In this document: positions 1 through 9,084 of the stretch, piece by piece
Numbering within the stretch: the first letter of the stretch is position 1
Layout of the letters: each line of letters opens with the position of its first letter
Assembly (NCBI GenBank): GCA_030684395.1
Contig: JAUXTT010000040.1
Location: 62,001-126,000, forward strand
DNA from: Bacteroidota bacterium
Lineage (GTDB): Bacteria > Bacteroidota > Bacteroidia > B-17B0 > Aurantibacillaceae
Direction: 5' to 3'
Length of the DNA: 64,000 bases
The notes under the pieces: model-generated
The model's database searches: none
Told to the model about the DNA's origin: nothing
Seen by the model: the letters and a program-made list of their open reading frames with translations, nothing else
Made by a program: the position numbers and the translations under genes

Positions 1-2
1 AA

Positions 3-689
3 AACACGGTTATAAGCGGTAATGATTATGGTGTTATCGGCTATTTTGATTTGACCAGTCCATTATCAAAAGTTTCAATCTATTATCATAATGGAACAAA
101 TCTTACTATTAAACGAATTGATCTTACTATGACAAGTTCATCTGCAAAATATAATCACTATCAACATGATTATACAAACGCAGCGCCAGAATACAAATCT
201 CAGTTAGACGAGTCAAATACCACAAATGGAAATGCAAATTTGTTTATGCAGGGTATGGCAAGTAGTAAAATTAAAATTGCTTTCCCACAAATTAAACACT
301 TTAGTGATTCAGGAAAAATAGCAGTGAACAAGGCAGAGATAGTTTTTAAAGTGGACAAGAGCGCTAACTATTTTGATGCCGCTAAATTTTTTATTCCCGG
401 AAGAATGGCTTTGGAAGGTTTAACTTCAGCTAATGTTACACAATCGTTAGCAATTGATCAAAGTTATGATCTTAGTGGTCAATGGGGTTATTATGATTCC
501 GATAATTCCGAATTTCATTTTCCGGTTTCTTACTCGCTGCAAAAAATGGCGAACGGGGAGTATAGCGATTTTAAATTCACAATGCGGTTGTTTCAGCATC
601 ATACCAACCCTGCACGGGTTGTGTTGGGAGGAAAAAATAATTCAACTTATCCTGCTAAACTGAAGATCTGGTATACAAGGATTAAGTAA
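3..689 (+). CDS. DUF4270-like lipoprotein, C-terminal part (5-prime truncated by window)
   Basis: The reading frame is open to the left edge, so the gene begins before the window; a TTG at 51 is only an internal codon. About 228 residues are visible. The C-terminal stretch, with a VVLGGKNN-like turn followed by a beta strand ending in WYTRIK, and the upstream pattern of alternating strands resemble the C-terminus of DUF4270 family proteins, which are surface lipoproteins of unknown role common in Bacteroidota. The lipoprotein signal would lie outside the window. It converges on the next minus-strand gene with a 1-base gap. The family call rests on remembered motifs and is moderate. Confidence 0.6.
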   Translation, partial: NTVISGNDYGVIGYFDLTSPLSKVSIYYHNGTNLTIKRIDLTMTSSSAKYNHYQHDYTNAAPEYKSQLDESNTTNGNANLFMQGMASSKIKIAFPQIKHFSDSGKIAVNKAEIVFKVDKSANYFDAAKFFIPGRMALEGLTSANVTQSLAIDQSYDLSGQWGYYDSDNSEFHFPVSYSLQKMANGEYSDFKFTMRLFQHHTNPARVVLGGKNNSTYPAKLKIWYTRIK

Positions 690-690
690 A

Positions 691-1707
691 TTATTTGTTT
701 TTAGTTTCCCTTGGATGATATTTAATGTAATCATCAATCATATCATTTGTATATTGAATTAAATATTGTTCGTCAGCTGCATGTTTTCTGTATTCTTTAC
801 TAAGAGCTTTTTTGTAAGGTTTTAACTCATCCGATTTTTTACCGTTTTTCGATTCCCATACTATGCGGGCTACAGGATTTAGAATCCATGCCGGAATTTT
901 TTGAGTTTCTTGTTTTTCGCAAACAGAATAGATACATGTTTCAAAATAGTTTGTGTAATATTTTTTTGTTTTGATCTGTTTCCTGTTTATACTGTATGAT
1001 AATTTCAGACCAAACACCGCATCGGGAAACGCAATTTTGTGTTGTTTGGTATCTGGAACTGGCCCGTATGGATCTTTATAGCCGGGATAAGTAAAGGCAA
1101 GCCTTCTTTCCTGAATTACCAATCGTTCTTTGTAATTACCTGCACCCATTCCGAAAAAAACATCAATTCCTATATTCCTGTAGTTTTTCTTTATGCCGAT
1201 GGACATACTTGTAAAGGGAACAATTCCTAAAATGAATTTGCTTTGTTTTTGCCACATATAAATATCTGCTTCGCCTGAATAGTGATAAGAAATCCACCTG
1301 CTTCTGTATTCCAGATATTGAAGAGAAGCATATGGGCCAAAATAGAATCCATTATTGTTTGATTTTGGAAAAAATTTTAAGCAAAGAGACGTTCCAACTC
1401 CATTGTAGTTAAAATAATCATCAAAAAAAATAAATTTGCTTCCGGGACTAAACGGATATATTCCGTAAATTCTTGCGTCTAAATTCATAAATGTCCATGG
1501 TGCGTATTCAATACCACCACCTGCTTGTCTGATAATATCGAAGTAGGAATGAAATGATAATTTGGAATAATATGCTTTGTATTTATTGTTACTATTAAGT
1601 TGTTTCAAAACGCTTGATTTCAGATCGGAGGAATCGGATTGACTTCTTACACTACAAGTCAAACTGAACAATAAAAGAACCAATGTAATTTGTATCACGC
1701 GTTTCAT
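691..1707 (-). CDS. secreted hypothetical protein, possible outer-membrane beta-barrel
   Basis: The 338-residue protein starts with a clear signal peptide (MKR, then a hydrophobic core, then SQS near residue 24). The body is rich in aromatic and glycine residues in alternating short strands (around residues 60-230), as in small outer-membrane barrel or porin-like proteins. The last 80 residues are charged and lack strands. I do not recognise a named family. The 5-prime end faces pheT with a 93-base divergent spacer, and the 3-prime end converges on the DUF4270-like gene. The barrel suggestion is inference from residue pattern only. Confidence 0.6.
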   Translation of the reverse strand: MKRVIQITLVLLLFSLTCSVRSQSDSSDLKSSVLKQLNSNNKYKAYYSKLSFHSYFDIIRQAGGGIEYAPWTFMNLDARIYGIYPFSPGSKFIFFDDYFNYNGVGTSLCLKFFPKSNNNGFYFGPYASLQYLEYRSRWISYHYSGEADIYMWQKQSKFILGIVPFTSMSIGIKKNYRNIGIDVFFGMGAGNYKERLVIQERRLAFTYPGYKDPYGPVPDTKQHKIAFPDAVFGLKLSYSINRKQIKTKKYYTNYFETCIYSVCEKQETQKIPAWILNPVARIVWESKNGKKSDELKPYKKALSKEYRKHAADEQYLIQYTNDMIDDYIKYHPRETKNK

Positions 1708-1788
1708 TTGACGAAAATAGCTTAAAAGGAGTATTTTTCAAATAAATACCGATTAAAATGCCCCATTATTTTCGTAAATTCGTTGCTT

Positions 1789-1796
1789 TAATTTTG
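1789..1796 (+). promoter_or_regulatory. -7 box (TAATTTTG) upstream of pheT
   Basis: Matches the Bacteroidota housekeeping -7 consensus TAnnTTTG and sits 4 bases before the pheT ATG. The predicted transcript start would therefore fall at or inside the start codon, suggesting a leaderless or very short leader mRNA. No convincing -33 TTTG is seen. Confidence 0.4.
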
Positions 1797-1800
1797 CAAT

Positions 1801-4248
1801 ATGAAGATCTCGTATAACTGGCTGAAAACGCTTATAGATATTGACCTGACACCTGAACAGGTTTCTGAACATTTAACCGCTTGCGGATTGGAAGTGGAAA
1901 GTGTGGAGAAATTTGAAAGCATGAAAGGTGGCTTAAAAGGATTGGTGATAGGTGAAGTAGTTGAAAAAGAAAAACATCCTGATGCGGATAAACTGAGCGT
2001 GACCAAGGTAAATATTGGAAGTGGAGAATTGTTGAATATTGTTTGTGGCGCACCAAACGTGGCTGCCGGACAAAAAGTGGTGGTAGCAACTATTGGAACA
2101 ACATTGTATCCAACCACAGGTGAACCATTCGAAATTAAGAAATCAAAAATTCGTGGCGCAGTAAGTGAAGGAATGTTGTGTGCTGAAGATGAGATCGGAT
2201 TTGGTGAAAGTCATGCAGGTATTATGGTATTGGATCCATCAACCAATGTTGGAACTCCTGCTGCCGAATATTTTAAAATTACAGAAGATCATGTTTTTGA
2301 AATTGGTTTAACTCCAAACAGAGGTGATGCAGCTTCACACTATGGTGTAGCAGTTGATCTTGCGGCTGTTTTAAATTGCCAGTTGAACGAACTTAAATAT
2401 ACTGCACACACAGTTGGAATAAAAGATCTTGCACCTTCAAACGAAAGTTTGAAAATTAGCGTGAAGGTTGAAGATGAAAAATCAGCGCCTCGTTATTCCG
2501 GTATTACCATTTCAGGTGTTACCGTTAAGGATTCTCCTGATTGGATCAAAAACTCCTTAAAAGCAATTGGTGTTCGTCCAATTAATAACATTGTGGATAT
2601 TACCAATTTTGTGCTTCACGAATTAGGTCAGCCATTGCATGCATTTGATGTGGCTAAAATAAAAGAAAACAAGATTATCATTAGAAATGCGAAGGAAGGA
2701 GAAACATTTGTTACTCTTGATGGAGTTGAAAGAAAACTGCATCCAACCGATCTGATGATCTGTGATAATTCTTCACCTATGTGTATTGCGGGTGTTTTTG
2801 GCGGTGCGCACTCAGGTGTGAGTAAGGATACTACTTCAATATTTTTGGAGTCAGCCTATTTCGATCCGTCTTCTATTCGTAAGTCTTCTAAATTGCATGG
2901 ATTAAAAACAGATGCATCTTTCCGTTTTGAGCGTGGTACTGATCCTGAGATCACGGTTACGGCATTGAACAGAGCTGCGAATCTGATCATGGAAATTGCA
3001 GGCGGACAAATAAGTGGTGATGTAATCGATTTGTATCCAACACCTGTTGAACCTTCTAAAATTGCATTTTCATTTGCTAATTCAAATAGATTAATTGGTA
3101 AGTCAATTGATACTTCGGTTGTGAAAACCATCATTCAATCGCTTGGTATTGCTATTACGCAGGAAGGTAACGATGCATTGTATTTGAGTGTGCCTGCGCG
3201 TAAGTCAGACGTAACGAGAGAAGCAGACGTTATTGAAGAAGTAATGCGCGTTTATGGTTACAATAATATTCCTGTCTCTGAAAAAACAACTTTCTCGGTT
3301 TCTTTCTCGGATAAAAAGGATATGTACAAAACCGAAGAGATAATTGCGGACTATTTAACTGCAAATGGTTTTACAGAGATCATGTCAACTTCATTAACTA
3401 AAGAATCATATTTTCAATCTGCAGATAAAGATACATTGGTAAATATGCTCAACCCTTTGAGCAGCGATTTAGGTGTAATGCGCCCAACCATGTTATATAG
3501 TGGTTTGGAAGCTATTGCCTACAATGTGAACAGAAAGAATGCAGATCTTAAACTATATGAGATAGGTAGAACATATAGCAAGAACAACGAAAAAGATCCC
3601 GATAGCAATCGGGACAAATACATTGAGACAAAACAAATAGCATTGTTTGTTACAGGTAAACGTTTCGCTGAAAATGCAAACGGACAAAACGGGAACAGTG
3701 ATTTTTTTACTCTGAAAGCATTGGTAGAAAAGCTATTCAAGCGTTTTGCTATTGGTGGGTATGCATTGGAAGAAACGCAAACAGAGAATTACTCTTATGC
3801 AATTACTTACAACGTAGGAAAAAAGCAATTGTGTACTATCGGAAAAGTTGCAAAAGCACCATTGAAGGCAACGGATGTTTCTCAGGATGTTTATTGTGCT
3901 GAATTGAACACAGAAGTGTTATTCAAAATGATCAACCCGGAGAAACTGGTTTATCAGGAAGTATCTAAATTTCCAAGTGTTCGCAGGGATTTGGCTTTGT
4001 TATTGGATAAAGCAGTGAAGTATGGGCAGGTGAAGGAGATTGCTTTAAAAACCGAACGTAAACTTTTAAAAGAGGTCAATTTGTTTGATGTGTTTGAAGG
4101 AGAAAAACTGGGGAATAAAAAATCCTATGCCGTAAGTTTTATTTTTCAGGATGAGCAAAATACATTGAGTGATAAAGAGATTACTAAAACAATGGATAAA
4201 CTGATTAAGGCTTATACTGAGCAATTGGGGGCTGAGTTGAGAGGGTAA
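1801..4248 (+). CDS. pheT: phenylalanine--tRNA ligase beta subunit
   Basis: This 815-residue protein has the full beta-subunit layout. The N-terminal B1 region is followed by an EMAP/tRNA-binding fold (residues 40-150, with HPDADKLSV and CGAPNV motifs). The B3/B4 editing domain comes next, then B5, the catalytic-like core with the FPSVRRDLAL motif, and a C-terminal ferredoxin-fold anticodon-binding domain (last 90 residues). It pairs with PheS to charge tRNA-Phe in the cytoplasm; no pheS is in the window, so the subunits are encoded apart, as is usual in Bacteroidota. The ATG start gives the standard N-terminus MKISYNWLK. A palindromic repeat is embedded in frame near residue 600. No terminator is seen; dispersed repeats follow. 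Confidence 0.97.
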   Translation: MKISYNWLKTLIDIDLTPEQVSEHLTACGLEVESVEKFESMKGGLKGLVIGEVVEKEKHPDADKLSVTKVNIGSGELLNIVCGAPNVAAGQKVVVATIGTTLYPTTGEPFEIKKSKIRGAVSEGMLCAEDEIGFGESHAGIMVLDPSTNVGTPAAEYFKITEDHVFEIGLTPNRGDAASHYGVAVDLAAVLNCQLNELKYTAHTVGIKDLAPSNESLKISVKVEDEKSAPRYSGITISGVTVKDSPDWIKNSLKAIGVRPINNIVDITNFVLHELGQPLHAFDVAKIKENKIIIRNAKEGETFVTLDGVERKLHPTDLMICDNSSPMCIAGVFGGAHSGVSKDTTSIFLESAYFDPSSIRKSSKLHGLKTDASFRFERGTDPEITVTALNRAANLIMEIAGGQISGDVIDLYPTPVEPSKIAFSFANSNRLIGKSIDTSVVKTIIQSLGIAITQEGNDALYLSVPARKSDVTREADVIEEVMRVYGYNNIPVSEKTTFSVSFSDKKDMYKTEEIIADYLTANGFTEIMSTSLTKESYFQSADKDTLVNMLNPLSSDLGVMRPTMLYSGLEAIAYNVNRKNADLKLYEIGRTYSKNNEKDPDSNRDKYIETKQIALFVTGKRFAENANGQNGNSDFFTLKALVEKLFKRFAIGGYALEETQTENYSYAITYNVGKKQLCTIGKVAKAPLKATDVSQDVYCAELNTEVLFKMINPEKLVYQEVSKFPSVRRDLALLLDKAVKYGQVKEIALKTERKLLKEVNLFDVFEGEKLGNKKSYAVSFIFQDEQNTLSDKEITKTMDKLIKAYTEQLGAELRG
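3597..3614. repeat. palindrome TCCCGATAGCAATCGGGA inside pheT
   Basis: Perfect 7-base arms with a 4-base loop. A near copy (TCCCGATAGCTATTGGGA) lies at 59950-59967 just before ssrA. In pheT it encodes part of a charged loop (DPDSNRD), so the insertion left the frame intact. Confidence 0.6.
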
Positions 4249-4257
4249 GAGATTTCC

Positions 4258-4295
4258 AACACAGAGGACGCAAAGTTAAAGGAGTTGCACAGAGG
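4258..4295. repeat. dispersed CACAGAG-type repeat arm
   Basis: A 38-base sequence beginning AACACAGAGGACGC and ending TTGCACAGAGG. It is clearly similar to the reverse complement of 5703-5740, so it belongs to the same dispersed family as the inverted repeat at 5630-5740. It lies in the spacer between pheT and the GWxTD gene. Confidence 0.6.
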
Positions 4296-4312
4296 TTATT
4301 ATATTAACAGCA

Positions 4313-4348
4313 CTTATATGAACTTACATGCCTTATATGGTTCAAAAT
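4313..4348. repeat. dispersed 36-base repeat, copy 1
   Basis: Contains three spaced copies of a CTTATATG-like octamer, ending TTCAAAAT. It matches 14829-14864 at 33 of 36 positions. It abuts the start codon at 4350. Confidence 0.65.
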
Positions 4349-4349
4349 A

Positions 4350-5621
4350 ATGGGTAAAGTTTTCACACATATCCTCGTCTTTCTTGTTTGCTTGACAGTT
4401 GCATTTTCCTGCAAACCCACTTCTACTGTTCGAAAAAACGAACAACTCTATAAACAAAACAATATTGATATTGAAGTAAATTATGTGATCTGCCATGAGA
4501 ATGATTCTGTGAGCAGGTTGTATTATTCTATTAATAACAGCGAGCTAACTTATAAAAAAGCACAGGAAGATTCCCTTTTTACCGCAGAGTTACATTTGTT
4601 TTATAAAATCAGTGCAGATGCAAACGCTAAACAGTTTCTTGATACAGCTACTGTTGTCATTAAAGATCGACAAAAAGCTGTTGCGAAAGGCAGGATTACA
4701 GGAAGCAGGCTATTCAAGGCAACTGAAGGTTCTAAGTTGTTTATGGAACTGGAGTTAAAAGATATTAATCGTAAGGCTTTAAATAATTCTCAATTGTATT
4801 GCAACAAACTATCTAAACTGGGTTCACAAAACTATTTATTGAAACTGACGGATAGTAGTGTTGTTTATACATCCTATATTAAACAAGGAAGCACTATCGC
4901 TTTTAAGAACAAAAGGGTCAATAATCAAAAAGCTTATGTGCAGTATGCCGCTCTTGAACAAAAGCTCCCACCTCCACCTTTTAGTGTAAAGGAAATTCCA
5001 GCTAGTGTAGTTAAATTTGATAGTGCTTTTTCTTTGAATAGGTCGAGTAACGATTGGTTTAGTTTGAATATTGAAAAGCAGGGATGTTATTTTATGAGCG
5101 TTGATAGTATGTCTAAGCAAGGTTGTGCATTATATTCATTTGATGAGAGTTTTCCAAGAGTTACTTCTCATACTCAAATGATAGAGAGTATTCGTTATAT
5201 AACAACCAAAGATGAATACGATGAATTAATGGAAGCGCAGGATAAGCAACAAGCCATTGAGAAATTCTGGATAGGAATTGGTGGGAACATGGATCGCGCA
5301 AGAGGTTTAATCAAAAAATATTATGGTCGTGTACAGGATGCAAATACACAGTTTTCATCTGATAAAGAAGGTTGGAGAACGGATAGAGGAATGATCTACG
5401 TTATTTTCGGTTCGCCTGCTTATGTGTATCAAACAGAAGCAGTAGAAACATGGGTATACGGTGAGATAGGAACTCCTAATGCTTTACGTTTTGAGTTTAA
5501 ACATGTTAATTCACAATTTTCAGATAATGCATTTGAACTGGAAAGAAATGTGTTTTTCAAAGATCCCTGGTATCTGGCTGTTGACGCGTGGAGAGAAGGT
5601 AGGGTTTATCTCGATAATTAA
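4350..5621 (+). CDS. GWxTD domain-containing lipoprotein
   Basis: The 423-residue protein begins with a lipoprotein signal ending in the lipobox AFSC (Cys at about residue 21), so it is probably anchored in the outer or inner membrane. The C-terminal third carries the family signature GWRTDRG, followed by a GSP/YVYQTE segment and a WVYGE motif typical of GWxTD proteins, which are found in Bacteroidota and related phyla and have no established function. The middle is beta-strand rich. A dispersed repeat abuts the start codon, so its promoter is unclear. The 3-prime end lies next to an inverted repeat that may act as a bidirectional terminator. Confidence 0.85.
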   Translation: MGKVFTHILVFLVCLTVAFSCKPTSTVRKNEQLYKQNNIDIEVNYVICHENDSVSRLYYSINNSELTYKKAQEDSLFTAELHLFYKISADANAKQFLDTATVVIKDRQKAVAKGRITGSRLFKATEGSKLFMELELKDINRKALNNSQLYCNKLSKLGSQNYLLKLTDSSVVYTSYIKQGSTIAFKNKRVNNQKAYVQYAALEQKLPPPPFSVKEIPASVVKFDSAFSLNRSSNDWFSLNIEKQGCYFMSVDSMSKQGCALYSFDESFPRVTSHTQMIESIRYITTKDEYDELMEAQDKQQAIEKFWIGIGGNMDRARGLIKKYYGRVQDANTQFSSDKEGWRTDRGMIYVIFGSPAYVYQTEAVETWVYGEIGTPNALRFEFKHVNSQFSDNAFELERNVFFKDPWYLAVDAWREGRVYLDN

Positions 5622-5629
5622 TCCTTTTC

Positions 5630-5740
5630 AACACAGAGACCGCAGAGGTTTCAGAGTTACACAGAGTTTTTTGTTTTTTTGCTTGAGAGTAATTGATATA
5701 AATCTCTGTGAAACTCCCTTGACTCAGTGTCCTCTGTGTT
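5630..5740. repeat. imperfect inverted repeat (CACAGAG family)
   Basis: The left arm (5630-5668) starts AACACAGAGACCGC. The right arm (5703-5740) ends TCCTCTGTGTT and is its imperfect inverse. A T-rich loop lies between. The right arm contains the TAA stop codon of the PhyH gene read on the minus strand, so the repeat forms that gene's 3-prime end. Confidence 0.6.
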
Positions 5741-6692
5741 AAAGGTTAGCAGGTCGCTCACTGATCTCATGATACTTGATCACATCCTTAGCAAAGTAAT
5801 GAATTACCATGCTCTTTCTTGTTGAAGCAGGATTACTAATAGGTTCACCACCATGTAAGAGATTCGCATGCCAGATAAGTACATCACCTTTTTTAGCAGT
5901 GAAGATTTGTTTCGGGATATTTGATTCTTTAGCTACTTCTGCAATTTTATTTTCGTAAGCACTGTAATGTTTATCGTCGCCGATCTTTAATGCAGTAGAG
6001 CCTTTGTCATAATCTTCATTCAAAACATAATCCAACTTATGACTGCCCGGATAATAACTCAAAGGTCCTTGCTCCAAACCTATATCTTCGAGTGCAATCC
6101 AAATGGCAATTAAATAACCTAGTGGATAGGTTGTCATATGAATACTGTCTGAATGCGTACGTTGTTCGCTACCTGTAATGAAATTAATGGTTTGAAAAGG
6201 AATGACTTCTTTACCAAGAATAAAAGAAAGAATAGAAAGTAGTTTTTTATCGAGAGTAATTTTTTTAATAAGCTCCGATTGTTTGTTTGCAAACATGATC
6301 TTATTAAAATCATTGATGTTGGATTTCTTATCAGAAAGTAAACGATCAATTTCTTTATTGATCTCATTAACCTGTTCGCCCGAAAAGAAATTTTTAAAAA
6401 TGATATAACCCTTTTCTCTCCACTCACGAATAGACTGTTGTTCAGTTGCGGTGAAATTTTGCAAACTTAGTTTGTTTTCGAAATCGGAAGGTAATTTCTG
6501 ATCATCCAGCCAGGGCGTATCACCTTTTTCTTTCCCTGCAAATTTTGCGGAGGAAATATTCTGAAATAAGAACCGGTTGAATTTGTATTTTTTGTAAGCG
6601 TCTTTGTTATGTTGTAAAGTATTCTGATGCAATATATTGTACGCAGGTGCTGCGCCTCTGAACAATTTGAAGTATGCAGACAGTTTACTCAT
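5739..6692 (-). CDS. phytanoyl-CoA dioxygenase (PhyH) family protein
   Basis: The 317-residue protein has the PhyH-type non-haem Fe(II)/2-oxoglutarate oxygenase fold. The metal-binding H-x-D triad is seen as HSD near residue 180 and a distal His in the LLHGG segment, with an Arg in the following STRKS segment suited to binding 2-oxoglutarate. The GSHKLD motif is also typical. The substrate cannot be told from sequence; members hydroxylate lipids, amino acids and secondary metabolites. The start codon abuts the stop of the upstream aminotransferase with no gap, so the two are co-transcribed and may act in one pathway. Confidence 0.85.
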   Translation of the reverse strand: MSKLSAYFKLFRGAAPAYNILHQNTLQHNKDAYKKYKFNRFLFQNISSAKFAGKEKGDTPWLDDQKLPSDFENKLSLQNFTATEQQSIREWREKGYIIFKNFFSGEQVNEINKEIDRLLSDKKSNINDFNKIMFANKQSELIKKITLDKKLLSILSFILGKEVIPFQTINFITGSEQRTHSDSIHMTTYPLGYLIAIWIALEDIGLEQGPLSYYPGSHKLDYVLNEDYDKGSTALKIGDDKHYSAYENKIAEVAKESNIPKQIFTAKKGDVLIWHANLLHGGEPISNPASTRKSMVIHYFAKDVIKYHEISERPANL

Positions 6693-7925
6693 TTATTTTG
6701 CCAACTCTGTTTTTGAAGAAGCGGTAGCATTAGTTCTTCCCGGATAAACCTGTAATGCTTCTGCCAAACACTCCATAGCGTTTTTCAGATCTTCCAGATT
6801 CAATACATAAGCTAAACGTACTTCATCCGTCCCTGCTCCCGGCGTTGAATAGAATCCTGTAGCAGGAGCCATCATTACGGTTTGCTTGTTATAAGAAAAA
6901 TCTTCTAACAACCACTGACAGAATTTATCAGCATTATCTATAGGTAATTTTGCAATACAATAAAATGCACCGCTTGGTTTTGGGCAAACCACATTTGGCA
7001 TTTTGTTTAAGGCCTCAATTAAAAAATCTCTGCGGGCAACATATTCTTTTTGTACTTTCTCAAAATAAGAGGGTGGCGTACTCAAAGCTGCTTCCGCACC
7101 AATCTGCCCAAATGTTGGCGGACTTAAACGAGCCTGAGCAAATTTCATGGCTGCGGCCATAAAGGTTTTGTTTTTAGAGATCAAGGCACCTATACGCGCT
7201 CCACATGCACTATAACGTTTAGAGATAGAATCCAATAAAATTACATTATCATCAATTCCTTCCAAATGCATTACCGAAACATATTCTTTTCCATCATAAC
7301 AAAACTCGCGGTAAACTTCATCACTTAATAAATACAAATCGTGTTTCTTCACAAGATCACGTAATTGCTCTAATTCTTGTCTGCTATACAAATAACCAGT
7401 TGGGTTACCAGGATTACAGATCATGATCCCTTTTGTTTTAGGGGTAATCAGTTTTTCGAATTCGCTGATTGGAGGTAAAGCAAAGCCTGTATCAATGGTA
7501 CTTCTGATTGGTTTGATAACAACATCTGCAGCGGTAGCAAATCCATTGTAGTTTGCGTAGAATGGCTCAGGAATAATTACTTCATCACCATTATTAAAAC
7601 AAGTCATAAACGCAAAAGACAGTGCTTCGGATCCGCCATTTGTAATTATAATATCGTTTGCACTTACATTTATTTTGAACCCTTTGTAATATTCAGCCAG
7701 TTTAATACGATAACTTTCGTTACCTGCACTGTGGCTATATTCAACAACTTTTATCTGACTTGATTTGATGGCATTCAACATCACCTCCGGAGTTTCAATA
7801 TCCGGCTGGCCTATATTTAAATGGTAAATTTTAACTCCTTTTTTCTTAGCTGCATCTGCATAGGGAACCAGTTTACGGATCGGCGATGCAGGCATATGGC
7901 TTGCTTTATTTGAGATACTTGGCAT
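6693..7925 (-). CDS. pyridoxal phosphate-dependent aminotransferase (class I/II)
   Basis: The 410-residue protein shows the fold-type I aminotransferase landmarks: NIGQPDIETP near the N-terminus, the NPGNPTG motif, LSDEVYREF, and the PLP-binding lysine in DSISKRYSACG near residue 235. A C-terminal DEVRLAYVL segment contains the arginine that binds the substrate carboxylate. It is closest in feel to the AspC-like group, but donor and acceptor are not determined. It is the first gene of a two-gene operon with the PhyH oxygenase. It diverges from the T9SS protein across a short spacer. Confidence 0.88.
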   Translation of the reverse strand: MPSISNKASHMPASPIRKLVPYADAAKKKGVKIYHLNIGQPDIETPEVMLNAIKSSQIKVVEYSHSAGNESYRIKLAEYYKGFKINVSANDIIITNGGSEALSFAFMTCFNNGDEVIIPEPFYANYNGFATAADVVIKPIRSTIDTGFALPPISEFEKLITPKTKGIMICNPGNPTGYLYSRQELEQLRDLVKKHDLYLLSDEVYREFCYDGKEYVSVMHLEGIDDNVILLDSISKRYSACGARIGALISKNKTFMAAAMKFAQARLSPPTFGQIGAEAALSTPPSYFEKVQKEYVARRDFLIEALNKMPNVVCPKPSGAFYCIAKLPIDNADKFCQWLLEDFSYNKQTVMMAPATGFYSTPGAGTDEVRLAYVLNLEDLKNAMECLAEALQVYPGRTNATASSKTELAK

Positions 7926-8018
7926 GTGAAATTTTTAGGACTACAAAGATGCAATAAATTGTTAGAATTAGGAAGGATATTAGTCATACTTTTTTTCGTA
8001 GTTTTAGCGCTTAAATTA

Positions 8019-9083
8019 ATGCAAATGACCAAATTAGGACTTTTTATTGCAGCCCTTGCGCTGAGTTTTACAATGGCTAAGGCCCAAACATTAAATGGTC
8101 CCGAAAGTATTGAGTTTGATCCGAATGATGGAAAATATTTCGTTGGGAACACAGGGACAGGAGCAATTCTTAAATTAAGTGCAAATGGAACTTTGCAAAA
8201 TTTCGCAACAGGTGTGGCTTCCGGACCTTATGGTTTGGAATTGGTAGGCGATACACTATACGCTTGTTCAGGAGGTAATATTAAAATGATCAATAGAGTT
8301 ACAGGGGTAACCATTGCTACTGTTACAATGGGTGGTACATTTATGAATGGGATCACGCATAAGGGAAATAATTTATACGTAACCGATTTTTCTGCAAAGA
8401 AGATCCACCGTTTTAATCTTACAACTCGTCAGCATAATATTTTTTGTTCTACCATTAATTCTAAAACACCAAACGGAATTATTTATGATGATATAAATGA
8501 TCGTCTGGTATATTGTTGTTGGGGGACAAATGCTCCTGTACATGCTATTAGTTTTTCTGATTCAACTGTTACTCAGATTGGAACAACAACACTTGGAAAT
8601 TGTGATGGGATTGCAATGAACTGTTCCGGAAATTTTTACATTGCTTCCTGGAGTCCGAACAGAGTCACTAAATTCAGCCCTACTTTTACTACTCCTACAA
8701 CGTTTATGTCAACAGGTATTTCATCACCTGCAGATATTTATTATAACCGTGCACAGGATTCGTTGTATGTTCCTAATGGAAATAATACAGTGAAAAAAGC
8801 AGGTGATCTATCTTGTACGGTTTCCTTGAGTGAAAACTTCAAAGATCGTTCTTATCCCGTTTTGTTTCCAAATCCTGCCGGCAACACAATTAATTTCCTG
8901 AAGGAAGAACTTACCGAAACTACAGAATGTGTTATTTGCGATTTGCAAGGTAAGGTAATGAAAAAGCTTATTCTTTCAGTAACGAATACAAGTATTGATA
9001 TCAGTGATCTTAAAAGTGGAATGTATATTGTTATGCTTAGATCAGCGAATAAGAATATTATCTACAAACTGATCAAAGAATAA
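8019..9083 (+). CDS. secreted NHL/beta-propeller protein with T9SS sorting domain
   Basis: The chosen ATG at 8019 (or 8025) places a normal signal peptide (TKLGLFIAALAL to AKAQ) at the N-terminus. An in-frame ATG at 7926 would add a second hydrophobic stretch and is unlikely. A TAGTTTTA box at 7999-8006 fits a promoter just ahead. Residues 25-260 contain repeated blades of the GPYGLE, NGITHKGNNLYVTD and CDGIAMN type, as in NHL or SMP-30-like propellers. The last 80 residues (PVLFPNPAGNTI to YKLIKE) are a T9SS type A sorting domain, so the protein is exported and attached to or released from the cell surface. The ligand is unknown. Confidence 0.85.
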   Translation: MQMTKLGLFIAALALSFTMAKAQTLNGPESIEFDPNDGKYFVGNTGTGAILKLSANGTLQNFATGVASGPYGLELVGDTLYACSGGNIKMINRVTGVTIATVTMGGTFMNGITHKGNNLYVTDFSAKKIHRFNLTTRQHNIFCSTINSKTPNGIIYDDINDRLVYCCWGTNAPVHAISFSDSTVTQIGTTTLGNCDGIAMNCSGNFYIASWSPNRVTKFSPTFTTPTTFMSTGISSPADIYYNRAQDSLYVPNGNNTVKKAGDLSCTVSLSENFKDRSYPVLFPNPAGNTINFLKEELTETTECVICDLQGKVMKKLILSVTNTSIDISDLKSGMYIVMLRSANKNIIYKLIKE

Positions 9084-9084
9084 C

